A DNA stretch of 64,000 bases from Sympetrum striolatum (taxonomy: Eukaryota > Arthropoda > Insecta > Odonata > Libellulidae). This document shows, piece by piece, positions 27,336-36,860 of this stretch; the stretch's first letter is position 1, and each line of letters starts with the position of its first letter. Location of the stretch: contig OX388349.1 of assembly GCA_947579665.1 (NCBI GenBank), forward strand, positions 70,746,841 to 70,810,840, written 5' to 3'. A model generated the notes under the pieces. The model had not been told where the DNA came from, ran no database searches, and saw only the letters and a program-made list of their open reading frames with translations. The position numbers were made by a program, and so were the translations under genes.

Positions 27336-27505
27336 AACTAAACACAGATTTATAGTTTTCCACAAAGGTTTTTATTAAGGAACTACCGATTTCGGTATGT
27401 TATATGTATGTTATGTATGTTATATGTATATATGGTATGTTAATATACCGAAACCGGTAGTTCCTTAATAAAAACCTTTGTGGAAAACTATGAATCTGTT
27501 TAGTT
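27336..27505. mobile_element. Long inverted repeat, MITE-like foldback element
   Basis: A left arm (27336-27398) and a right arm (27445-27505) are near-perfect reverse complements over about 61-63 bases, with only two mismatches and a small indel. The 46-base centre is made of TATGTTA/TATGTA-type units. The arms contain a near-palindromic core, ACCGATTTCGGT on the left and ACCGAAACCGGT on the right. The whole would fold into one long hairpin. No coding capacity is present. The structure fits a non-autonomous foldback/MITE-like element with a microsatellite centre; target-site duplications were not established. Confidence 0.7.
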
Positions 27506-29440
27506 ATGTCTTTCCACAACATCTCGGCCGAATCGATAGATAATAGAATAGAGTTATAATAAAGAGTATTTTTATCTATACAGTTATGAAAGAATTTGAT
27601 TAAAAAACTCTTCGTTCCTCTTTTACCCAAGTTAAGAGTAATGCGAGAAAACATACAAGGATAATATAGCAAAACAATGACCGTCTTCCTACATGCTCAT
27701 GAAACCTTTGGTTTGTTTGTAAAAAATTATCCAATGTTTAGATTCTAACGCTGTAAATGTAGCCGTTTATATTTATGGGAAAGACCCTGTCGCCATTTTT
27801 TATCCAAAAATGTTTACTCAATCAAATTATAACTCTAACACTAGAGAATGAAACTGCTATAAGAAAACTGCACTCGGCCATGGGATCACAGCTCCTTTCT
27901 TTTACGAAATGTCACGCAACTGAGGACGCCCCTGTTGGTGGGGAAACGTGGCTTTCCTCAACGACAGCAGAGAAGGGAGTAGACGAGGAACAGTGACGCG
28001 TGGGCGAAGGATTTGCCTCTTTTGGTCCATTAATCGAGCATGCCATTCGTCATCTTCCAGTCTGTCGACAGCCCCTTCGCACACTACGGCGAATCCAAAG
28101 GGAACGCCGATGGAACCTTTCTTAAGTACCCACTCTTCTATCTCTACGAGGGGACGGACTTCTTTTTGCTGGTCCAGCAGATGCGGGAAACGAGTTTCTT
28201 ATCAATTAGCTCATCCTTATTTTCTGAGAAGATATTCTCAGTTTAAGTCAAATATGTCACCAAAAGAAGTATATGATTCAAACAGAGTTGAAACAGTAAA
28301 TTAAAGATAGAAATGGAAATATTCGAATATAGACGGTGTTTAGTTACGTCAAATGGATTAACGTCACTAAGAACAGAATTAAAAGAATTACCTAAAAAAC
28401 CACGTACATTGCATGAAAAAGTTAATTTAAATAATTTGAAAATAATGTTACAGGTGATTGAATGCATTTATCTTCGAAAGTATTTCCCGGTATTCGCTGA
28501 AACGAAAATACAACTAAGAATTAGAAAACGATGGCTTGACTTTGAAACGCAACCTTAAGTTTTTCCTGATCATTCACTGGTTAAGTCCTTCGGGTTACGA
28601 TAAATATCTATATAAAATTTACGTACGTTTAAAACTGTGATTCTATTATAGTGACTGCAGTTTCTTGTCGTGAATTTGAGAAGAGAATGGCACTGAACAA
28701 CTATGTTGAAGGTTTGCCAGGATGAAATTATTATACCAATTGCATCAGGCTATTCCTTTAATATTTCTTTTCTCTCATACCAGGTGGTTAGATGTGAAAT
28801 CATATCAATAAATCCATTTACTCACGTAAAAGAGGGGACTTCCAATGTTCGAAGGGTTATGACTCACCTGTAAAGAGAAAAAAATCAATAATTAGTAAAC
28901 TGACATGGCATTACATGAAATACTAAGATAATTTTATGCACGGTGAAAAATGAAAAATTTTCAACAGCAAGATGTTATATGATTTCATTTTGTATCATAA
29001 AACCATTGAAAATGACCGATTCAAAGTTTATAAACCAAATTAAAAAATCCACGAGCATAAAATAACCGAATGTAAATAACTCAGAAATTATTAAAGTTTT
29101 ATTCATTTATTCATGGGAAATAAACGGATATCTATGTAAATAACGTATGTAAGGGAAACTATAGATGCGCAGAATATTATCCAATATGATTGTTCGAACA
29201 AATATCGAATCATACATAGGTTTCACCACCTTGATATGATAGTGCGTCATAAAATAACAAGATATTTTTATTCAACTGAACTAAAGGATACCGAATACTG
29301 GTATACATGTTGATTGCTCCTGAGTGAATGCTATGAAAACAGAATTTTATAAGGACACTGAGCGAAACTTTGTTGACACGTTCCATTTCTTATAACCAAG
29401 CTCAGTGAGGATAGGAAAGCAAACTACCTCATTTTTCGTA
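27506..29440. other. AT-rich spacer with a moderately GC-richer part, no gene recognised
   Basis: Between about 27860 and 28200 composition is more balanced and frames stay open on both strands (27775-27996 plus, 27902-28084 minus, 27948-28304 plus), without a recognisable product. The rest is AT-rich and featureless. Confidence 0.5.
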
Positions 29441-30317
29441 GTAAGCCTTATTCCCACCTCTTATGGTAGCTTAAAGGAGGAGGAGTAGGGGGCTCCGTCT
29501 AACCGACCCTAGGGCTAAGTATTGTACTGAAATACAGCATATCAGAACAAGTTCCTAACTAATTTATTTTAATATGTTAGGACTAGGCAAGTTTGAACTG
29601 ATACGTAAAAAAATGAGAAAAACACCTAGTTGGTCGGCACTAAAGACCATCTCCGTCCCTTAATAAAAAGATTTCGCGAAAATCGCTCCTAAAGAGCGAC
29701 ACTAACGAATCATAATCCCCAAACCGATGACTTCACCTCCGCCGACAGCAGAAAAATAACACCCCCCGAGGAGGGGAGGCGGAAAACGCTCGTTACAAAT
29801 ATTTAATCGGTCGATTGAAGGTGTTATAAGTCTTGGATAGCGTCCGCGCATCCATCTCTCCGGCGCACAATTTTTTGCCTCTTCCGCCGCCGATAAATCA
29901 CGACGGCCATAAAGCGAACGCGCCGTGGAAACCGAGAAAATAAAAATCGGAAGCGGAAAACCAACCGACGAGCGAAACGCGCCACGGAAAATAAAAGACG
30001 CTCAGCGGGCGCGCCAAAAAAAATCCCGACCAACGAAGGGAAGGAAAATAAACTTGCGAGGGACGTTTTATATCGCGAAGGCTCTCGCGGGGAGCCAATC
30101 GCCGACGGCGGAGGAACCCCGGGGCGGTGGCGGTCCGCGCCAAAGGAATAATCGGACGTTCTTATGCGGGCCGCGCGGGATAAATCAACGGGTCCCAACG
30201 GGAGGGGCGTCGCTGAGGGCCCTTTGGGATCTTCCGCGCCCTAGAGAGGGCCACACCCCTCGGACTGGCTGGTTGGGTTTGAAAGGGCAATGCTGAGGTA
30301 ATTTCGCATTTGCCAAG
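29441..30317 (+). promoter_or_regulatory. CpG-rich block ending at a consensus 5' splice site; possible promoter/untranslated exon
   Basis: From about 29740 to 30290 CG dinucleotides are very frequent and both strands stay open for about 120 codons (29925-30296 plus, 29824-30198 minus) with low-complexity Arg/Pro/Ser-rich products. Just downstream, AAG|GTGAGT at 30315-30323 is a full-consensus 5' splice donor in the plus orientation. A CpG-rich block followed by a strong donor is what a 5' untranslated first exon looks like, and mab-21 lies 4.6 kb downstream on the same strand. That link is inference only. Confidence 0.35.
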
Positions 30318-33300
30318 GTGAGTCGAGCGTGCAGCTTCCATTTTTTATGGGAAGAGAATGTCGCGTCGTGTCCGATGTGTCTGCCTTCGGGAAAACGGTG
30401 GAATTTTATTGCAATTTGTCTCCGTGAAGTTTAGGAAAAAAGCGAAGAGGAGGAGAGTAGAATTGTCCGATTCGTGAGCAAGAGTTGTGCTGCACTCGAA
30501 AGGAACTAAGTTTATTCGAGATTCGAAAGAGAAAGGGGAAGAGCAAATTTTATCGGAATTGAAAAATATCAAAACTCAGAGACAACCGTTAGTTTGAGGT
30601 TACATTATTAAAACAAAACTTCTTCAAGCTTCTATATAAAACTAATATAAACTACAAATTAATTGAGCTGTTGGTTGCTTGTCTGTACCTCAGTCATCAT
30701 CCAGAAGGTAGGTTAAATCCTAAGTCGTCCATTATCAGCATAATAATTTTAAAGAAGGAATTCGGCTCACTAGGGTAGGTGAGGGTTGAAGACATTTTTC
30801 CTTGTTTTACTGTCTAAACCAGAATGAAAAAAGTAGTAAGTTTCCACACAATTGCAGCAGAGTGCCACAATGAATAAAACATTCAATATCAATCAATGAC
30901 AAAAGACTTAAATAATAATAATCATGAATCAGCTTCACTCATACTAGAGCAGAGTTCATTATATTACGGTCATAGAAAAGACTGGCTGTGAGACAAAAGT
31001 TTCTATATTTTCCCTACATCCTGTAGCAAAAAACAAATAATAAATGCTCATCTATCAATAAGTAGAAGCAGAAATATAAGTAGGTTGATTTTTCATAACA
31101 TGTTATAAACGCATAAAATGCGATGATTGATCATGACCCTTTCACTAATCAAAAATCAACAATAATATCTCTTTCAAAAAGTAATTTTTAGCCCTATTAA
31201 ACCTAGACTTATTAAACAAGATTTTCTCATTGTACCCTAAGCATTGATGCGAGAAAAAAGGTATCGAAGCTTATGAAAAACTGAAACTTCTCAATGAATA
31301 AGAAATATGCAAGGAGGAAGAAATAAGAGAATTTCAAGTGAACTACTTTACAAAATTAAAAGAAATTAAAAACGTAAATGAGGTAAGTCTATTCCAAATT
31401 AAAAAAGTCTAAGTAACTTACAAAAATATAACCTAAAACTTGCAAATGCCAAAGTAGAAAGAATTTCAAATATCACACTACGTGGCAGACCCTGAAGGAC
31501 CGGGTTGACAGGTTGTACCCTGAATAAACTGCCAAGGGTTATTTGTATGTCCAGATCAGAAGAAAAGGATAGTTAAAAATCCATTCAACGTAAAATTACC
31601 AACCTTTGATCATTCCATTTATAATCGTCAGTATTTTACTACTATCAGTTAAAATTAAGTAAACTCATAGGCCCAACCTCCGCATTTACTGATCAACACG
31701 TGATCTCGTTCGTTTTAAGTAGAATGAATGGCTCAATCCACGAGCCAAAGCAGTCCTGAAACGAAAGCCATAAAGCAAAGTCGGTTGGGAAAGGTTGAAT
31801 TTCTTGATAACCAAGAACCCTTAGAAGCTCTATTTTTACGACTTTGTGGATGTGACATTGATAGATTTGCTATTGATGTTTAAAGAAACTGATCGTTTAT
31901 CATGATAGCTTAATTTCTAATGCAAGAGTCATAAACAAACTCCTTATTCCACATTTTAGAATAACAGTCGAATGGTTTATCTCGACCCCCGCCGTTCCTA
32001 AGACCTGATTTCTACCAAAGCTCTAAATCAGAAGCAAGCCAAAGAATTTTCATAGAAAATGGTATTACTTATACACGAGACATTAACACTCTAGAGGTGA
32101 TTTTTTCTTCTTAGCGAATGTCAGGATAAAGATTTAAACATTTTTCAACCAAGTGTCATAAACTGAAAGGTTAATGAAAGAAGTTTCCTAGAAAAACGAT
32201 ATGAGAAACATCATAAATCGGTAGTGAAGTTTATTCCATAGATCGAAAATTATCACTCCGGTAATAATCGAAGGAAAATGTATTTGCTACGTTTTCCTGT
32301 AAGCTCGACATAAATACGATTTTATAAAGGTAATAAAAAATGAAACGGGTTGATAAGAAAAGTTTAGCGCTTGTTCTTTCTGTCTAAAGAAGGTCAAATA
32401 GGATTAAGTATCAAACCATGCAAAAAGGTAAGGCAAACTTCTGACTAAGAAATAGGAATTTGATCGATTATAACCGAACTATTTTCTTAATTCGAAATTT
32501 ATTACGAATTCAAAATTCAACTTCTTTACCTTTACTGGACATCTTAAGTTACATCAACAGAACTATAAAAAGCTGATGATTTATAATCTATCATAAATTA
32601 TGACAGGGACTTAATGATAACTTTTGACTAAGCAACTTTAAGATTCCTGTCATGGGGTAAAAGAGAAATACGTGATAAGAGGCAGTAATTAGATTGTAAG
32701 TTTTTGTACATAGTGTAAATATGCAGACTACTTGGAACGCACAATATCAATATGAGTTATTTCTAATGTTTTGACTTGACGAAAAGTATAGTCAGACTGA
32801 TATAGACAAAATAGGGAAGATAAGCAATAATTTGAAAAGTTTAGAGAATTAAATTAAAATATACAGATATTATAAAATAGAGGTATTTCCCAATCTTCCT
32901 TATGGGTACGTTTTGTGTTATTGGTAAGTCACTGAGGATGCCTCATTTATTCAATTGCTTTGAGTCCAGTTCGTAAATGAATGAATGCTCATTTCAGGCG
33001 ATGTAAATAAATGGAATGGAGGAACACCAAATATCATCGGAGAGGATCAATTTTAATCACCTTTATCGTGATCTTTATATTTTCTCCATTCAAAAGACGC
33101 TTACGAATAAATGTGAGCTAACATGAACCATAAGATGCTAGAATGAAGATGTTCCTCCTTGGTTGGGAAGCAAAAAGAGGAGCGAAGTGTTAGCTAACGT
33201 CAGCCACACAGCGGCAAGGTTTCTATAAATAAATGCAACACGAAAAATTTCAACGTATCATAACGTTACGATCCTTCGGTAGGTCCGTTAAACTGTATCA

Positions 33301-34050
33301 ACAAATATAACAGATTATACATCCATAAAGACACGGTTCAATGGATGGTAAAAATGTACAATGTTCGTGCGCATATTAATTTGCAACTCAGTGGGTTTGA
33401 GATCCAGCATACGATATTTAGTCGTAAAACGAGCGATTTCCAACCTTTGGCGATTTCAGAGTACACTTCCATGCCTTCCGCGAGAAAAAGACGAAAAAAT
33501 GGGTCATCAAAACGAATACGGTACATTCTAAATTGTTACATGAGCCATAAAAGCCGAAGTAATGCGTAGTGCCTTTTGTCCCACAAAATTTTCCAGATAA
33601 AAATCTTCGGAACTGCCTTACGATGAACCATAAAGGCAATGATAGGCGTTTAATTGACCTGAGACTTAAAAAGATTATCAGACTCCGAACTTTATTAATA
33701 GTTTCCAGAAGAAACTGTGGTAACCACTTTGTTTGTACAAGGACATCATGCTATGATAACCACGGTAATTACAAAATCAAAATTATAGTACACGATTCAA
33801 ACCTTTACATCTGCTACCTAAATCTAGTCCCACATTTTTAGGAACTAAAGCACAGACATTCGAATGATCTCAGAGAACGAGAAGAATGCAGACTGAAATC
33901 CCCAAACAAAGAATGTAAACAGAAAGGTGTCAACCAAAAAAACCGCACATCCCGCGAAAATCGCCTAATCCTTCGGAGAACGATTTTAATGAAGCCGAGC
34001 GGAGCCTTTTTTCCTTCGTACTCGTTCCAAATGAGCCTTGAATATTGAAC
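30318..34050. other. AT-rich spacer between the 30 kb CpG block and the mab-21 island
   Basis: No coding exon or repeat family recognised. Short open frames on both strands at 33338-33841 overlap each other and have no motif. Confidence 0.6.
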
Positions 34051-34936
34051 ACTCCCTTACCTTGCATCTGGGAGGACCTCCCCAACTCGATCGATGATTG
34101 ATCGGTCTAGTTTCGATTCCCACGCACGTACCGAAGCCCGGGAGGGAGGAGACACCGAACGGGGGACGGAGATGAATTCCTCCGCGGCCGCCTCAGAAGC
34201 CGCGGCCTCGGAAGACCCCCGCGGGGGGGAGGGGGCGTCCACCACAAGAGGGGAGGGGCCCTCGGGGGTGTTGACACAAACACAATCACACGCACACACG
34301 CACTATGAGGTTAAGGAGATGATGAAAAAATAATCTACGAAAGGGGGGCGTGGTCTTTCCTCCTTCCCCACTCCCTGTATCCGAGGGATTTTCTCGTTGG
34401 GGGGATTCGGGAGACCATGCCCCTTTGGGGCGGGGCGAACCGCCGCCAACCAGCAAGACCCGGAGATAGATGACGCGACGGTCGGGTGTGGGCGGGGAGG
34501 CTGGAAGGGAAGGAGGCGGCGGGGTAGAGGAGCGGTGGAAGAACGGTAGCTCCCCGTAGTCTCGCCGGAGAAGTCTCAAGAGACGGCCGGTGTCCAAAAA
34601 AGAGCTTTTTCGTAATCCTTTGCCGGGCGAGTGCTAAGTGAGAGCGTCTGGTGCGTCGGAAGGACGCTGATATTGTGCGTCGCGATGAAGGGAATCGGGG
34701 GAGGAGGCGTCCAGATGGGGGCGGGGCAGCAAGCTGCTCATTGAAGACATTCCCCCACCCCCTCGCCCAAAGACACCCACCCCTGGGGACCACGCCCCTT
34801 TCTGATCCTCTGGACGCGGCACATCCCGCACCTCACTCGATTCCTGGAACCGCTCCCACGGATATAACCCACGGTACGAGAACCGGAAGGATTGTAAACC
34901 TTTAACCCGTGCGACGCGAAAAAAACATCGGCCAAC
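34051..34936 (+). promoter_or_regulatory. GC-rich region upstream of mab-21: probable promoter and/or 5' UTR
   Basis: This 0.9 kb stretch is rich in G/C runs and CpG, in sharp contrast to the AT-rich DNA before it. It contains a short CA-rich tract (about 34274-34303), several G or C runs, and two short upstream ORFs on the plus strand (34094-34333 and 34651-34905) with low-complexity, non-homologous products. Pyrimidine-rich runs ending in AG (for example about 34351-34383) could be 3' splice sites of an upstream untranslated exon, but no TATA box or initiator stands out. Position and composition suggest promoter or leader sequence; the transcription start cannot be fixed from sequence alone. 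Confidence 0.5.
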
Positions 34937-36034
34937 ATGTTGGTCCCCCCTGATATGATGGCTGCTCAATCCAAGATGCTGTATCAGCTCAACAAGTATT
35001 ACGGAGAAAGGGTGCAGACCCGCAAGGGTCAAATCGCCAAGACGATAAGGGAAGTGTGCAAGGTCGTTCAGGATGTCCTGAAGGAGGTCGAGGTACAGGA
35101 ACCGAGATTCATTTCCTCCCTCACCGAGTGCAACGGACGCTACGAAGGCCTTGAGGTTATAGCGCCGAACGAGTTCGAGGTGGTGCTCTACCTTAACCAG
35201 ATGGGGGTCTTCAACTTTGTGGACGACGGAACCTTACCCGGTTGCGCCGTCCTCAAACTTTCCGACGGCCGCAAGAGGTCCATGTCCCTCTGGGTAGAAT
35301 TCATCACCGCCTCCGGTTACTTATCCGCCCGGAAAATCCGCTCACGTTTCCAGACCCTCGTGGCTCAGGCTTGCGACAAGTGTAGCTACCGGGACTCGGT
35401 CAAAATGATCGCGGACACGACGGAGGTGCGCCTCCGAATTAGGGAACGTTACGTGGTGCAAATAACCCCTGCCTTCAAGTGCTCCGGGGTGTGGCCCCGG
35501 AGCGCCGCACATTGGCCCATACCCCACATCCCCTGGCCGCATCCTAATTTAGTGGCTGAGGTAAAGACCGAAGGGTTTGACTTGCTATCGAAGGAAAGTG
35601 TCGCAATGCAAGGGAAACAGTCCGCAATGGAAGGTGACGCGTGGGTGCTGTCTTTCACGGAGGCGGAGAACCGTCTCCTTCAAGGGGGCTGCCGTAGACG
35701 GTGCCTCAGCATATTGAAGACCCTCCGGGATCGACACCTGGACCTCCCCGGTAACCCAGTCTCATGCTATCACATGAAGACCCTCCTCCTTTACGAATGC
35801 GAAAAGCATCCGAGGGAAATGGAGTGGGACGAGTCTTGTCTCGGGGACAGAATGAACGGGATCCTCCTCCAACTCATCTCGTGCCTTCAGTGCCGAAGGT
35901 GTCCTCACTATTTCCTCCCCAACCTCGATCTTTTCAAGGGTAAATCCCCCAGCTCACTCGAGAATGCCGCCAAACAGGCGTGGAGACTCACGCGGGAATT
36001 GCTGACCAATTCGCGGTCGCTGGAAAAGCTATGA
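34937..36034 (+). CDS. mab-21: Protein mab-21 (MAB21L1/MAB21L2 orthologue), single-exon CDS
   Basis: Complete 365-codon ORF ending in TGA, with no intron inside the coding region, as in vertebrate MAB21L1/L2 (about 359 residues). The whole length is recognisable as Mab-21: an N-terminal helix (residues 9-50), the VQEPRF motif at 53-58, EFEVVLYL at 79-86 with an acidic pair E79/E81 where cGAS-like nucleotidyltransferases keep metal-binding acids, FNFVDDG at 92-98, WPRSAAHWPIPHIPWP at 186-201, GGCRRRCLSILKTLRDRHL at 250-268, and the C-terminal CLQCRRCPHYFLPNLDLF at 316-333. Family members act in eye, neural and sensory-organ development; biochemical activity in the family is unsettled. E55, R57 and R253 match human MAB21L2 E49, R51 and R247, positions altered in eye malformation. 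The chosen start has A at -3 and adds six residues (MLVPPD) before the vertebrate start; ATGs at codons 7 and 8 (34955, 34958) are alternatives. Codon use is far more GC-rich than the flanks. Confidence 0.97.
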   Translation: MLVPPDMMAAQSKMLYQLNKYYGERVQTRKGQIAKTIREVCKVVQDVLKEVEVQEPRFISSLTECNGRYEGLEVIAPNEFEVVLYLNQMGVFNFVDDGTLPGCAVLKLSDGRKRSMSLWVEFITASGYLSARKIRSRFQTLVAQACDKCSYRDSVKMIADTTEVRLRIRERYVVQITPAFKCSGVWPRSAAHWPIPHIPWPHPNLVAEVKTEGFDLLSKESVAMQGKQSAMEGDAWVLSFTEAENRLLQGGCRRRCLSILKTLRDRHLDLPGNPVSCYHMKTLLLYECEKHPREMEWDESCLGDRMNGILLQLISCLQCRRCPHYFLPNLDLFKGKSPSSLENAAKQAWRLTRELLTNSRSLEKL

Positions 36035-36860
36035 GGAATCCTCGCTAATTGACCGGTGGAACTGACGTCGCGATACCACCTGCAGTTGGGTGGCACGGTG
36101 CCAACGAACGTTTTTTGACGTCCCTCCCACAACCCTGCGTCGCAACGACGTTAAAAGTGCTAAGCGATAAAAATGAAAGCTTCGCGGTAGTGTTCAATCC
36201 CATCATAATGAAATACATCCTACACAGTGAGCGGAATGTTAGATGGTTCTCAGTGAGGGAAGGGAATTGGCAAGAGAAATAGAACAGTTTTTGGTACAGA
36301 AAGGCATAACAAATGTATGATTCGTTGCTGAAAATTACTTCCCCGCTTTGAGACGAAGTGTTAAAATGAGTTCCAAGATATCAAATAGAAAAGAGTTGTG
36401 CATTCCCGCGAAACTGCCGGATTCGTTGCATTTTCCAGTGAAATGTTCCCCTATCCCTTTTAAAATATATAAATGAACGAGTGGACTCAGAGTAAGCTAG
36501 TTTTTAAACTGCTCAATTACCGCACACCGTGAGACTTTCTTCCTGCGCGGGTGGGTCCCTCAACACCGGCGACTTGGATCCCGCGCGGTCGACGACGGCC
36601 ACCGTTCCCCGGAGATGTCGGACCCTCGTTACCCGCCCGCTGCCCACCGAAGTTGCGGCAAACAACAACGCCGGAGCGGTCATCACATCGCCGAGAAAGG
36701 AAACCCAAACTTCGGGAAGAACGCATCTGTGCCGAGTTAGTGTCGTTGTGCTTGTAATGACAATGCGCGACTCTTGTCGCTATGAAATTTCGAGTGTTTC
36801 TAAAGACGTTATCGATGAAGAGTGCCGAATGAGTGATTTCGAGTGGCTAAGGTAATGTAA
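36035..36860 (+). other. GC-rich mab-21 downstream flank, probable start of the 3' UTR
   Basis: GC-rich composition continues about 0.8 kb past the stop codon, with a second rise at about 36535-36760. Open stretches here (36049-36282 and 36529-36855, plus strand) have no recognisable domain and look like by-products of GC content. No AATAAA was found within this piece. The first AATAAA I see downstream is at 38547-38552, and an ATTAAA lies at 37355-37360; both are weak evidence in such AT-rich DNA. The 3' end is therefore unplaced. Confidence 0.4.

Noticed and set aside
29824..30296. Two opposed open frames of about 124 codons as genes
   Set aside because: They lie in a CpG-dense block, give Arg/Pro-rich strings, and are explained by composition.
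34094..34905. Open frames upstream of mab-21 as additional coding exons
   Set aside because: Low-complexity products (Ala/Ser/Glu or Arg/Pro runs), no homology to Mab-21 or others. They are at most upstream ORFs in a leader.
36529..36855. 108-codon open frame downstream of mab-21 as a gene
   Set aside because: GC-rich flank with overlapping frames open; no domain. More likely 3' UTR.
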